Source of the DNA: JAMQPK01 sp035937795
GTDB lineage: Bacteria; Acidobacteriota; Vicinamibacteria; Vicinamibacterales; JAMQPK01
Length of the DNA: 64,000 nt
Assembly: GCA_035937795.1 (NCBI GenBank)
Contig: DASZHO010000149.1
Span: forward strand, 8,331-72,330
Direction of reading: 5' to 3'
Shown here piece by piece: positions 45,696 to 55,000 of this stretch. Position 1 is the first letter of the stretch. Each line of letters opens with the position of its first letter. The translations under genes were made by a program, and so were the position numbers. The notes beneath the pieces are model-generated. The model was given only the letters and a program-made list of their open reading frames with translations, ran no database searches and was not told where the DNA came from.

Positions 45696-45785
45696 CGAAA
45701 TGTCCGGAGGTCGTATCGTAGCGCGAATCCTCCACTTGCATTGTGCGATGGTTCGATCTAGGATGGCGAAAGAAAGGCGAAACTT

Positions 45786-46499
45786 ATGTCTGTTGCCGCC
45801 CGCGCGGACCTTGAATCGCTGCTCCGGCTGAAAAAACTCGATCACACCCTTATCAGCACGCAGCCTCCGGCTGATGCGGCCGATGCACGGTGGGTCGTGC
45901 CCACCGGCGTTGCCGAGCTGGATGCGCGCCTCCAGGGCGGCATCCCGCGCGGCCATCTGTCGGAATTGGTGGGCCGTCGCTCGTCGGGCCGGCTGGCCGT
46001 GGCGCTGTCGGCACTGGCGGGGGCGACCTCACGCGGTGAAGCGGTGGCGCTGGTCGACCCCCTCGACACGTTTGATCCGGTATCGGCCGAGGCCAGCGGC
46101 ATCGATTTCACCCGGATGTTGTGGATTCGCGGCCAGGCGTCGAGCTCCGCGCGCGTAAGCCTGTTCTCCGAATTCGGGACCTTGCAGAGAAGCCTCGATT
46201 CGGCGGTGAAGGCGCTGAATCTGGTGCTGCAAGCCGGCGGCTTCGGGTTGGTCGCACTCGATCTGGCGGAAGTCGCTCCTCAAGTGTTGCGCCGGCTTCC
46301 ATTCACGACATGGCTTCGGTTGCATCGTGTGATTGAAGGGAGTGAGACCGCGTGCGTGTTGATTGGATCGGAGCCGCTGGCCCGCAGCGCCGGTGGCGTC
46401 ACCGTGCAATTGGAGTCGGGCAAAGCACGTGTGATTGGCTCGCGCGCCTTGGAGATTGAAAAAGATGTTTGCGTGTCTCTATCTGCCGCCGTCTGCTAG
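45786..46499 (+). CDS. imuA: ImuA, RecA-like accessory protein of the mutasome
   Basis: A 237-residue RecA/SulA-related protein. VPTGVAELDARLQGGIPRGHLSELVGRRSSGRLAVALSALAG is the RecA-like N-terminus with a degenerate Walker A (GRRSSGR), as in ImuA. It is the first gene of the ImuA-ImuB-DnaE2 cassette for DNA-damage-induced mutagenesis. The 3' end overlaps imuB by 35 bp. No recognisable LexA box was found in the 90 bp upstream. Confidence 0.85.
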   Translation: MSVAARADLESLLRLKKLDHTLISTQPPADAADARWVVPTGVAELDARLQGGIPRGHLSELVGRRSSGRLAVALSALAGATSRGEAVALVDPLDTFDPVSAEASGIDFTRMLWIRGQASSSARVSLFSEFGTLQRSLDSAVKALNLVLQAGGFGLVALDLAEVAPQVLRRLPFTTWLRLHRVIEGSETACVLIGSEPLARSAGGVTVQLESGKARVIGSRALEIEKDVCVSLSAAVC

Positions 46500-48075
46500 G
46501 CCAGAACCACGAACGGGTCAGGGCTCAGAGGGCTCAGGGCTCAACGCTCAGGAGCGCCGGCGGCCGGGGCGAGACGCCGGAACCGAAAGCGAACGGAGGC
46601 GGGGCCCCGCAAGCACGGGACCTGCAAGCAAGGGACCTGCAAGCACTGGAATTGTCCAGCTGGCGCGCGATTTTTCGCCGCGCGTCGAGAGGCACGACGA
46701 TCGCACGGTCACGCTCGATATCAGCGGACTCGGCAGTCTGCTCGGCGAGGCGCGGGTCATTGGCGAAGAGTTGCGCCGTACGGCCGCCGACCGCGCGCTG
46801 CGCGTGCATGTTGCGCTCGCCTCTACAGCCACAGCCGCCATCCTGCTTGCGCAGTCGCGTGCGGGGTTGGTCGTCATTCCCCCCGGCGGAGAGGCGGCAG
46901 CCCTGGCGCCGCTGCCGCTGTCGGCGCTCGAGGCGCTGATTGCGATGCGGGAAACGGCCGTTGATTTCGACAAAGGCTTGCGCCGATGGGGGCTTCGGAC
47001 GCTGGGCGATCTGGCCGCTATTGGGTCTGCCGATCTTTCCGAGCGGCTCGGGCAGGCCGGCCCGTTATGGCAGCGCTGGGCGCGCGGTGAAGATGCGCGC
47101 CCGCTCGTGCCTGCGGGTGTGGAAGAGCAATTCGAAGAATCGCTCGACCTGGAGTGGCCCATCGACGATCTGGAGCCGTTGTCGTTTGTGTTGGCGCGGC
47201 TGTGCGAGCCACTGTGCGAGCGGCTCGAGCGCCGCGATCGCGGCGCCGTGGCGCTGCACGTGAAGCTGGCGCTGGTGAACAAAACGGTGCACGAGCGATC
47301 GCTGCAATTGCCCGCGCCGATGCGCGACGCGCGCGTGCTGCGCACGCTCGTGTTGCTCGATCTGGAATCGCATCCGCCGCCCGCGGCCATCGATCGCGTC
47401 ACGATTGGCGTGGAGGTCACCGAAGGGCGCGTGCTGCAGTTCGGGCTATTGGCCCGCGCGCTGCCAACCGAGCGCCTGACCACGCTGCTGGCGCGTCTCG
47501 GAGCGCTGATGGGCAGCAATCGCGTGGGCGCTCCGGCGCTGGTGGATTCCTACCGCCCCGGCGCCTTTGCGATGGCGAAGTTCGAGCCGTCGGCAGAAAC
47601 GAAGGGCGGATCCGGCCCATCCGGCCGCGGGAGTCTCGGCTCGAGCGGCCGGCTGAATAACGTCATCCGGCGCTTTCGTTCGCCGATTCCGGCGCGCGTC
47701 ACGCTCGACCGAAGACGCCCCGTGCGCGTGGTCACCGACCGCCGAGGCGTCAGCGGCGGAAAAGTGGAGCGCTGCGACGGTCCGTGGCGTTCCTCCGGTG
47801 AATGGTGGGCCCCCTTTGCAGAATGTCCGGCTGCACATGGGACCCACTGGTGGAAGCCGCATGCACCCTGGAACTGCGACGAGTGGGACGTGATGCTGAG
47901 CGATGGCGCGTGGTATCGAATCTCTCGCTGCATCGCCGAGCGCCCGGGGCCCCCAACGCGGGCCCCATGCGCGGCAGACGCGCATGGGACCCGAACGCGG
48001 CAGCCGCGTGGGGGTGGAAGCGAGCCGGCAGACGAGGATCGTGGTCAATGGTTTGTGGATGGCATGCTCGATTGA
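46465..48075 (+). CDS. imuB: ImuB, inactive Y-family polymerase-like mutasome adaptor
   Basis: A 536-residue member of the DinB/UmuC superfamily that in studied bacteria links DnaE2 to the beta clamp and ImuA. MFACLYLPPSA is the typical start (46465). VTLDISGLGSLLGEARVIGEELRR and DFDKGLRRWGLRTLGDLAAIGSADLSERLG match the palm and HhH regions; the N-terminal segment carrying the catalytic acidic residues of true Y polymerases is replaced by a low-complexity stretch with GPASTG/GPASKG repeats. The C-terminus (GEWWAPFAECPAAHGTHW, WDVMLSDGAWYRI) resembles ImuB tails. Confidence 0.87.
   Translation: MFACLYLPPSARPEPRTGQGSEGSGLNAQERRRPGRDAGTESERRRGPASTGPASKGPASTGIVQLARDFSPRVERHDDRTVTLDISGLGSLLGEARVIGEELRRTAADRALRVHVALASTATAAILLAQSRAGLVVIPPGGEAAALAPLPLSALEALIAMRETAVDFDKGLRRWGLRTLGDLAAIGSADLSERLGQAGPLWQRWARGEDARPLVPAGVEEQFEESLDLEWPIDDLEPLSFVLARLCEPLCERLERRDRGAVALHVKLALVNKTVHERSLQLPAPMRDARVLRTLVLLDLESHPPPAAIDRVTIGVEVTEGRVLQFGLLARALPTERLTTLLARLGALMGSNRVGAPALVDSYRPGAFAMAKFEPSAETKGGSGPSGRGSLGSSGRLNNVIRRFRSPIPARVTLDRRRPVRVVTDRRGVSGGKVERCDGPWRSSGEWWAPFAECPAAHGTHWWKPHAPWNCDEWDVMLSDGAWYRISRCIAERPGPPTRAPCAADAHGTRTRQPRGGGSEPADEDRGQWFVDGMLD
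46609..46649. repeat. 15-bp in-frame tandem repeat in imuB
   Basis: Nearly three copies of GCAAGCACGGGACCT encode the GPASTG/GPASKG repeat. With another repeat-like stretch at 46515-46553 it makes up the unusual N-terminal linker. Confidence 0.8.
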
Positions 48076-48099
48076 CGGTCAATCGTTTCATCGTCAATC
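48070..48099 (+). repeat. Inverted repeat before dnaE2
   Basis: GATTGACG at 48070-48077 and CGTCAATC at 48092-48099 are perfect inverted 8-bp arms with a 14-bp loop containing a further GTCAATC. The element overlaps the imuB stop and ends 12 bp before the dnaE2 ATG, so it could limit dnaE2 translation or mark an operator. Confidence 0.45.
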
Positions 48100-48111
48100 G
48101 CCTGATCTCCA

Positions 48112-51100
48112 ATGTACGTCGAGCTTCACACCTCCTCTGCCTTCAGCTTCCTTGAAGCGGCCTCCCTGCCCGAAGCGCTCGTCGATCGAGCGGCCCACTA
48201 CGGCTACCGGGCGCTGGCGCTCGTCGATCGCGACGGCGTGTACGGCGCGCCTCGGTTTCATCGCGCCGCGCTGGCGGCCGGCATTCGCCCCATTATCGGG
48301 AGCGAGCTGACGTTTTCACCATCGCTCCGGATCCCTGTTCTCGTCGAATCGCAAGAGGGATACCAGAACCTGTGCCGGCTGGTCACGCGCATGAAGATGC
48401 GCGCGCCGAAAGGCGAGGGCGCGCTCGGGCTCGACGATCTCGAGGGGCACACCGGCGGCCTGGTGGCGCTGGCCGGCCGCGAGCTGCTTTCGGCGGCGCG
48501 CTACGGCGTCGGCGGCCTGATCGATCCGCTCATCGGGCTGTTCGGGCGATCGAATGTGTACATCGAGCTGCAGCGGCATCTGCTGCGCGATGAAGAGGTC
48601 GATAATCGCACGCTGGCCGACCTGGCCGCGGCGTTTCATGTGCCGATCGTGGCGACCAACGGTGTGCGCTTCGCCGGCCCGGCCGAGCGGCCGCTGTTCG
48701 ACGTGCTGACGTGCATCCGCCACAAAACCGATCTGGCGCGCGCCGGCAGGATGCTGGCGCGCAATGCCGAGCGCTATTTGAAGCCGCCGCAGGACATGGC
48801 GCAGCTGTTTCACGATCTGCCTGGCGCGCTGGCGGCCACCGAGGCGCTTGCCGAGCGGCTGCAGTACACCATGGCCGACCTCGGCTATCGCTTTCCGGAA
48901 TATCCGGTCCCTCCGGGTGAAACAGCCATTTCATTTCTGCGCCAGCTCGCCGGCCTGGGGGCGCGCGATCGCTACCGGCCGTATCACGAACGCGCGCAGG
49001 CGCAAGTGGAACGCGAGCTGGATCTCATCGAGCGGCTCAACCTCGCCGGCTACTTCCTCATCGTCTGGGACATCGTGAATTTCTGCCGCCAGCACGACAT
49101 TCTCGTCCAGGGGCGCGGGTCGGCGGCCAACAGCGCCGTGTGCTACAGCCTCGGCATCACGGCGGTCGATCCGGTGGGGATGGATTTGCTGTTCGAGCGG
49201 TTTCTTTCAGAGGAACGCGGCGAGTGGCCCGATATCGATCTGGATTTGCCGAGCGGCGATCGGCGCGAGCAGGTCATTCAGCACGTCTACGAAAAGTATG
49301 GTCAGCTCGGCGCGGCCATGACGGCAAATGTGATCACCTATCGCGGCCGCAGCGCCGCGCGCGAGGTGGGCAAAACGCTCGGCATCGATCCGGACCAGGT
49401 GGATCGGCTGGCGAAGGTGATGAACCAGTTCGAGTTCGTCGATCCGGCCGACACCCTCGGCCGCCGCATGGCGGATGCCGGGTGCGATCTGGCCCATCCC
49501 ACGTTTCGATTGTTTGCCGATTTGTGGCAGCGCATCCAGGATTTGCCGCGGCATCTCGGGCAGCATTCCGGCGGCATGGTGATCTGCCAGGGGCGTCTCG
49601 ACAGCGTTGTCCCGCTCGAAAACGCAAGCATGCCCAATCGTGTCGTCATTCAGTGGGACAAAGACGACTGCGCCGACATGGGCATCGTGAAAGTGGATCT
49701 GCTCGGCCTAGGCATGATGGCGGTCCTGCAGGATGCGATGGAGCTCGTGAACGGATCGGGGCAGATTCTCGATCTCGCGCACCTGCCGCCGGACGATCCG
49801 GACGTCTATCGCCTGATGCAGGACGCCGACACCATCGGCGTGTTTCAGGTGGAGTCGCGCGCCCAGATGGCGACGTTGCCGCGGCTGCATCCCGAACGTT
49901 TTTACGATCTCGTCGTCGAGGTCGCCATCATCCGTCCCGGGCCGATTGTGGGCCAGATGGTGCATCCATTTTTAAACCGCCGCGCGGGGAGAGAGCCGGT
50001 GACGTACTCGCACCCGCTGCTCGAGCCGATTCTCGCGCGCACGCTCGGCGTGCCGCTGTTTCAGGAGCAGCTGCTGCGCATGGCAATGGTCACCGCCGGC
50101 TTCAGCGGCGGCCAGGCGGAAGAATTGCGCCGGGCGTTTGGCTTCAAGCGCTCGGAGCGGCGGATGAAACAGGTGGAAGTGCAGCTGCGCGAGGGAATGG
50201 CAAAGCAGGGCATCGCAGGCGAAGCGGCCGAGCAGATTATCTCGTCCATCACGGCGTTTGCGCTGTACGGATTTCCCGAATCGCATGCGGCCAGCTTCGC
50301 GCTGCTCGCGTATGCCAGCGCGTATTTGAAGGTGCATTTCCCGTCGGCGTTTTACACGGCCATGCTCAACAACCAGCCGATGGGGTTTTATGCGCCGGCG
50401 ACGCTCGTCAAAGACGCGCAGCGCCGCGGCGTGCGTTTCACCGGCATCGACGTCCAGCATTCCGGCTGGCTGTGCAAAGTAGAACCCGACGGCGCCATCC
50501 GGCTCGGGCTGCGGTACGTCAGCGGGCTGCGCGAAGAAGCCGGAAAGGCGATTGAAAGATCGGGATCCGGGATTCGGCTCCCGCGCGCGGCTGCCGCGCG
50601 CGAGGCCCCGGCGATCTGTCCGAAGTGCGGATGCGACGATCGCACGATGCTCGAGGTGGTTCGGCCTGGCGCATTTTTCTGTAACACCTGTGCTCACGAC
50701 TGGACGTGCCCGTCGCACTCCCGGCCCGACTCGCATCGATTCAGTTCCGTTGACGATCTCGTGAACCGCACCGGCCTTCGCCGCGAAGAGCTGCAGACCC
50801 TGGCCGATATCGGGGCCTTTGCCTCGTTCGGCTTTGAGCGCCGCGAAGCGTTATGGCAGGTGGAAAAGGCCGTTCGGCCTGCCGGGGAACTGTTCGGGCC
50901 TGCGGTCGAGAGCCCAGAGTCTGCGGTCGAGAGCCCGGATCCCGGAGCCCAAAGCCCAGAGCGGGAAGTCTGTCCTCTGCCGGCAATGTCGGTCGAAGAG
51001 AGGCTCGTGGCTGATTATGCAGGAATGCATTTGACGATTGGCCCGCATCCCATGGCCATGCGCCGGACGGAGCTGGCGATGCGCGGCGTGCTGCGCGCCT

Positions 51101-51402
51101 CCGACCTCCCGCGCGCGCCGAACGGCCGCCGCATTCGCGTGGCCGGCACCGTGATTACGCGGCAGCGGCCGGGCACGGCGAAAGGCTTTGTGTTTCTCAC
51201 GCTCGAAGATGAAACCGGCATAGCCAACATCATCATCCGTCCAGATTTGTTTGCGCGCGAGCGGTTCAAGATTCTCGAAGAACCGATGCTGCTCATCGAC
51301 GGCGTGCTGCAGAACCAGGATGGCGTTACGTCGGTGAAGGCCGAACGTTTACACGGCCTCGGCGGGGCAGCCATCGAGGTCGACTCGCACGATTTTCATT
51401 AG
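48112..51402 (+). CDS. dnaE2: Error-prone DNA polymerase III alpha subunit DnaE2
   Basis: A 1096-residue C-family polymerase of the mutasome. The PHP domain starts with MYVELHTSSAFSFLEAASLPEALV; catalytic aspartates are in DIDLDLPSGDR near 375 and VKVDLLGLGMM near 525; the C-terminal OB fold has RIRVAGTVITRQRPGTAKGFVFLTLEDETG. Two things depart from the family: a zinc-ribbon-like insertion near residues 825-880 (CPKCGCDD, then CNTCAHDWTCP) within the HhH region, and a repeat-derived linker near 930-955. It acts with ImuA and ImuB, whose genes lie upstream on the same strand. Confidence 0.93.
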   Translation: MYVELHTSSAFSFLEAASLPEALVDRAAHYGYRALALVDRDGVYGAPRFHRAALAAGIRPIIGSELTFSPSLRIPVLVESQEGYQNLCRLVTRMKMRAPKGEGALGLDDLEGHTGGLVALAGRELLSAARYGVGGLIDPLIGLFGRSNVYIELQRHLLRDEEVDNRTLADLAAAFHVPIVATNGVRFAGPAERPLFDVLTCIRHKTDLARAGRMLARNAERYLKPPQDMAQLFHDLPGALAATEALAERLQYTMADLGYRFPEYPVPPGETAISFLRQLAGLGARDRYRPYHERAQAQVERELDLIERLNLAGYFLIVWDIVNFCRQHDILVQGRGSAANSAVCYSLGITAVDPVGMDLLFERFLSEERGEWPDIDLDLPSGDRREQVIQHVYEKYGQLGAAMTANVITYRGRSAAREVGKTLGIDPDQVDRLAKVMNQFEFVDPADTLGRRMADAGCDLAHPTFRLFADLWQRIQDLPRHLGQHSGGMVICQGRLDSVVPLENASMPNRVVIQWDKDDCADMGIVKVDLLGLGMMAVLQDAMELVNGSGQILDLAHLPPDDPDVYRLMQDADTIGVFQVESRAQMATLPRLHPERFYDLVVEVAIIRPGPIVGQMVHPFLNRRAGREPVTYSHPLLEPILARTLGVPLFQEQLLRMAMVTAGFSGGQAEELRRAFGFKRSERRMKQVEVQLREGMAKQGIAGEAAEQIISSITAFALYGFPESHAASFALLAYASAYLKVHFPSAFYTAMLNNQPMGFYAPATLVKDAQRRGVRFTGIDVQHSGWLCKVEPDGAIRLGLRYVSGLREEAGKAIERSGSGIRLPRAAAAREAPAICPKCGCDDRTMLEVVRPGAFFCNTCAHDWTCPSHSRPDSHRFSSVDDLVNRTGLRREELQTLADIGAFASFGFERREALWQVEKAVRPAGELFGPAVESPESAVESPDPGAQSPEREVCPLPAMSVEERLVADYAGMHLTIGPHPMAMRRTELAMRGVLRASDLPRAPNGRRIRVAGTVITRQRPGTAKGFVFLTLEDETGIANIIIRPDLFARERFKILEEPMLLIDGVLQNQDGVTSVKAERLHGLGGAAIEVDSHDFH
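50899..50962. repeat. Repeat-derived segment inside dnaE2
   Basis: A 21-bp unit containing GCGGTCGAGAGCCC occurs twice, followed by further 7-bp-period units (CCCGGAG, CCCAAAG, CCCAGAG). It is the same heptamer type seen between genes, here translated as VESPESAVESPDPGAQSPE. Confidence 0.75.
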
Positions 51403-51472
51403 GGCTGTGCTAATCTAGCCTCGTTTCACACGTCATTTTTTCCTTCAGCCACTGCGTTCCGGGAGCTTGTGT

Positions 51473-53875
51473 ATGCGCGCGACCGTAGTCCTCGCCATGG
51501 TCTCTTTCGGCGTCCTTCTCCGGCCGGCAGCGGCGCAGACGCCAGCTCCGCCAATTCAGGCGCGTTACGTCGACGGCACGGTCCTCGACTCACAGGGGTT
51601 GCCCATCGTCGGCGCGCAGATCGCGCTCGTCGAGTCGCAGAAGCACATGACCAGGTCGGCCACCAGCTCCACCGATCGCTTCCGCATCGACGGTCTTGCG
51701 CCCGGTCTCTACACGCTGCGCGTGACGGCGACCGGGTTCCAGATGCAGGAAATGTCGATTGATTTGCGCTCCGACGCGACGCGGAGCGTCGAGCTGCGGT
51801 TGCAGCCGGCGGGCATCACCGAGCAGATGGTGGTGACCCCCACACGCTCGGAACAGCGCCTCGCCGACGTGCCTGCTAGCATGGACGTCGTCACGAGCGA
51901 GCAGATTCAACACTCTCCAGCCGTCGTTGCCGATGACGTGCTGCGGCAGATTCCGACATTCAGTCTGTTCACTCGCGCGAGCAGCCTGTCGTCGCATCCG
52001 ACGTCCCAGGGCGTGTCGCTTCGCGGAATCGGTCCGAGCGGCGTCAGCCGGACGCTGGTGATGTCCGACGGCATTCCGCAGAACGACCCGTTTGGCGGGT
52101 GGGTGTACTGGACGCGCATCCCGCTGGAGAGCGTCAACAGGATCGAAGTCGTCGACGGGCCGAGCTCGAGCTTGTACGGCAACTACGCGATGGGCGGCGT
52201 CATCAACATCATGACCTCGGGTGCGGTGAAACAAGCGCTCGAGTTGAAACCGCAGTACGGCAATCACAACAGCCCGAAGTTGGATGTCTTGGCGAGCGAT
52301 GTCTGGGGCAAGCTGGGGGCCATCGTGGAAGGCAGCGTGTTCGATACGGACGGCTTTCCCATTGTGGCCGCCGCCGAACGGGGGTCGATTGATAACAACG
52401 CCAAGGTGAATTTCCGCAACGTGAACCTCAAGCTCGACTACACGCCGACAGGTCGCGTGAACACGTTTCTCCGTACCGGATACTTTCACGAGAATCGAAA
52501 CAACGCCAAGATCAGCACGTTCGTTCCAGTCGTCGAGGAAGGGAACGACACGACTTGGAAATTCGTGAATGGCGGCACACGGATCGCGCTGCCGGATTCG
52601 AGCGACCTTCAGGCGAACCTGTTCTCGGACTTCGAGACGTTTCACAGCAACTTTCTCGCCGTTCCCGCGACGACGCCACAGCGAAGCATTGCCCGCGCCA
52701 CGCTCAATCAGACGGTGCCGGCCAAGGATGTCGGTGGGATGGTGCAATGGTCGAGGGCGCTCGGCAGCATGAATCTCGTGACAGCCGGAACCGATTGGCA
52801 CTGGGTCAAGGGTGAGAGCCAGGAGGACGGCCTCGACGCTCAAACTGGGACGAGCGTCGTGCTCCATCGTGTTTCGGGCGGAGCCCAACGAAGCGCCGGC
52901 GCGTTCGTCCAGGACGTCATCACACCGCTGTCGAAGCTGACGATCACCCTGGCGGTGCGCCTCGATCACTGGCGTAACTACAACGCTCATAACCTCGAGA
53001 ACACGGTATCCGGCGGCGAACTCGGCGCGCCGACCGTGAACAACAACCCCGGCCTTCCCGGACAGACCCAGACCGTCGACACTCCGCGAGCGGCAGCGAT
53101 CTATCACGTGACCGATCGCGTCAACATCTGGGGCGACGTCAACTCTGGATTTCGTGCGCCGACGCTCAACGAGCTGTATCGGCAGTTCAAGAAGGGCACC
53201 ACCACGACGCTTGCGAACTACACGCTTGTGCCGGAGCGGCTCGTTGGAGGAGAAGGCGGCCTAAACATCACGGTCGCGCACAATATGACCGTCCGGGCGA
53301 CGGTGTTTGACAACCACGTGCGGAATCCCGTGACGAACGTCACGATTACAACGCCCGTCACGCCGGTGACGCTGCCTACCGCTACGGCAACGTGCATTCC
53401 ATCCGCGAGCCAGATCTGTGTGCAGCGGCAGAATGTCGGCCGGACCGAAATTCCGGGCGTCCAGCTCGACGTGGAATACCGCTTCGGCGGTTGGCGAGTC
53501 ACGGCTGGTTATGTGCACGAACACGCGACCGTGAAGGAGAACAATGCCAACACCGCGATTGTCGGCAATTTTTTGCCGGAGGTGCCGAAGAATCGCGGTT
53601 CGGTGCAAATTGCCTACGTGAATCCGAAATTCGCGAGCGTGGCGTTTGACGTTCAAGGTGTTGGCGCGCAATTCGACGATGATCTGAACACGCGCGTCTT
53701 GCCCAGTTACGGCGTGGCGAATCTCAGCGTATCGCGGACGATCGTGAAGGATGCGGACGTGTTCTTCGGCATTCAGAACATGTTCAACAAGGTGTACGAC
53801 GTTGCGACATTGCCGACGACGATCGGATCGCCGCGTCTGGTGAATGCGGGAATTCGGCTCCGCGTTGGACGGTAG
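51473..53875 (+). CDS. TonB-dependent receptor with carboxypeptidase-regulatory-like domain
   Basis: An 800-residue outer-membrane receptor. A signal peptide (ATVVLAMVSFGVLLRPAAAQ) is followed by a carboxypeptidase-regulatory-like fold (YVDGTVLDSQGLPIVGAQIALVES), then the plug (VVTPTRSEQRLADVPASMDVVTSEQIQ and GVSLRGIGPSGVSRTLVMSDGIPQNDPFGGWVYW) and a beta-barrel with INIWGDVNSGFRAPTLNELYRQF. It takes up a siderophore, cobalamin or other large nutrient using TonB energy; the ligand is not evident. ATG 51473 is chosen over the TTG two codons earlier. Genes around it give no clue to a ligand. Confidence 0.92.
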   Translation: MRATVVLAMVSFGVLLRPAAAQTPAPPIQARYVDGTVLDSQGLPIVGAQIALVESQKHMTRSATSSTDRFRIDGLAPGLYTLRVTATGFQMQEMSIDLRSDATRSVELRLQPAGITEQMVVTPTRSEQRLADVPASMDVVTSEQIQHSPAVVADDVLRQIPTFSLFTRASSLSSHPTSQGVSLRGIGPSGVSRTLVMSDGIPQNDPFGGWVYWTRIPLESVNRIEVVDGPSSSLYGNYAMGGVINIMTSGAVKQALELKPQYGNHNSPKLDVLASDVWGKLGAIVEGSVFDTDGFPIVAAAERGSIDNNAKVNFRNVNLKLDYTPTGRVNTFLRTGYFHENRNNAKISTFVPVVEEGNDTTWKFVNGGTRIALPDSSDLQANLFSDFETFHSNFLAVPATTPQRSIARATLNQTVPAKDVGGMVQWSRALGSMNLVTAGTDWHWVKGESQEDGLDAQTGTSVVLHRVSGGAQRSAGAFVQDVITPLSKLTITLAVRLDHWRNYNAHNLENTVSGGELGAPTVNNNPGLPGQTQTVDTPRAAAIYHVTDRVNIWGDVNSGFRAPTLNELYRQFKKGTTTTLANYTLVPERLVGGEGGLNITVAHNMTVRATVFDNHVRNPVTNVTITTPVTPVTLPTATATCIPSASQICVQRQNVGRTEIPGVQLDVEYRFGGWRVTAGYVHEHATVKENNANTAIVGNFLPEVPKNRGSVQIAYVNPKFASVAFDVQGVGAQFDDDLNTRVLPSYGVANLSVSRTIVKDADVFFGIQNMFNKVYDVATLPTTIGSPRLVNAGIRLRVGR

Positions 53876-53909
53876 GTAGGCGGCGGAGACTGGCAGCGGT
53901 GTCCAGCGG

Positions 53910-54899
53910 CTAGGAAGCTCCTGCCGCGGCGACCGCCTCGCGGATGCCTTTCACCTTCTTGCCGATCCGGAGCGATGCGTCCAGGATGGCGCCGATCCGG
54001 ATGCCGCCGGGCAGCTTGTGGCGGCTGACCGCGGCCAGCCCGGCTGATGCGATGCACCCGCAGTTGGCGCAATCGGGGTTGCCGCCGAACTGGCACGGCG
54101 TGATCGGCTTCTCGAAATTCGATGACACACACACGGTGGTCTTCGCGAACGTGCACTCGCTCGGCGAATGCGGCGGCATCGTATAAGACTCAATCATTTC
54201 CTTCGGCATCCGTAGCTTCGGGTATCTGCTGCGGAGCACCATCAAATCGTCGATCACGCGCTGGCGGTCGCTTTTGGTGAGCCGCTCGGCCGACAACTCG
54301 CCCACCTGGGGCGTATAGAGGCTGAACCAGATCTGCCAGATGTTCGGATTCGGCGACCAGAATTTCACAAATTCTTCAAGGTAACCCTCGCGACGCACCT
54401 GCTGGCGCGTCACCGTGCAATGCACGGCGACGTGATGTCCGTCGATGTGCTTCAGGATGCGATCGTAGGTTGCCGGCTTGCGACGCTCGTCGTGTTCGGG
54501 CTGCAGTCCGTCGATCGACACCACGATCCGGAGCCGGCGCAGCCCGTGCCATTCGAGTGGGATCGGGCGTACTGCGCTGGTGACGAGCTGCGTGTAGATG
54601 CCCATGGCCGCCATGCGCGGGAGAATCTCGTTCAGCTCGCGATATCGCACAAGCGGCTCGCCGCCGACAATCGACACATGGAGCGGTCGATGTTTCGCGA
54701 GCAGCGCGAACATCGCCTCGACGAGCTCCTGGCCCTTGAAGTCCTGCAGCTCGCGAAGCGTGATGTCGCCGCCGAGATGGTCGCTCCCGTAGGCGTAGCA
54801 CCCCGGGCAGGTGAGCGGGCACTCCCGCGTGATCTCGATCGAGAGATTTGGTTGATAGCCGACCAGGATCCTGCCCCAGGCCTTGAAGATCGCTTCCAT
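53910..54899 (-). CDS. Radical SAM protein
   Basis: A 329-residue radical SAM enzyme. CPLTCPGCYAYG near residue 28 is the CXXXCXXC cluster that binds the 4Fe-4S used to cleave SAM; SIVGGEPLVRYRE is the SAM-binding GGE motif. The C-terminal third has a cysteine cluster (CTFAKTTVCVSSN, then PCQFGGNPDCANCGC) suggesting a second Fe-S cluster as in SPASM-type enzymes. The GGAGA before ATG 54899 supports the start. It is divergent from a SET-domain gene 101 bp away. The substrate is unknown; peptide or protein modification would fit the family. Confidence 0.88.
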   Translation of the reverse strand: MEAIFKAWGRILVGYQPNLSIEITRECPLTCPGCYAYGSDHLGGDITLRELQDFKGQELVEAMFALLAKHRPLHVSIVGGEPLVRYRELNEILPRMAAMGIYTQLVTSAVRPIPLEWHGLRRLRIVVSIDGLQPEHDERRKPATYDRILKHIDGHHVAVHCTVTRQQVRREGYLEEFVKFWSPNPNIWQIWFSLYTPQVGELSAERLTKSDRQRVIDDLMVLRSRYPKLRMPKEMIESYTMPPHSPSECTFAKTTVCVSSNFEKPITPCQFGGNPDCANCGCIASAGLAAVSRHKLPGGIRIGAILDASLRIGKKVKGIREAVAAAGAS

Positions 54900-54942
54900 A
54901 CGTCTCCTTGCCGCTCCGGTCGTGGCAACGGGAATCAAGACA

Positions 54943-54981
54943 CTGTACCAGAAACGGCGCAATTTGTGCGATTTCGTACAG
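54943..54981. promoter_or_regulatory. Imperfect inverted repeat between divergent radical SAM and SET genes
   Basis: CTGTAC at 54943 and GTACAG at 54976 bound a region with CGCA/TGCG inside it. It lies in the 101-bp gap between the divergent starts and could be a shared operator. The inner and outer arms are not exactly centred, so this is tentative. Confidence 0.35.
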
Positions 54982-55000
54982 AAATCAGCCACCTGCCATA

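Noticed and set aside
45696..45785. LexA box upstream of imuA
   Set aside because: Neither CGAAC-type, CTG-type nor GTTC-N7-GTTC sites could be read in the gap. A group-specific LexA site cannot be excluded.
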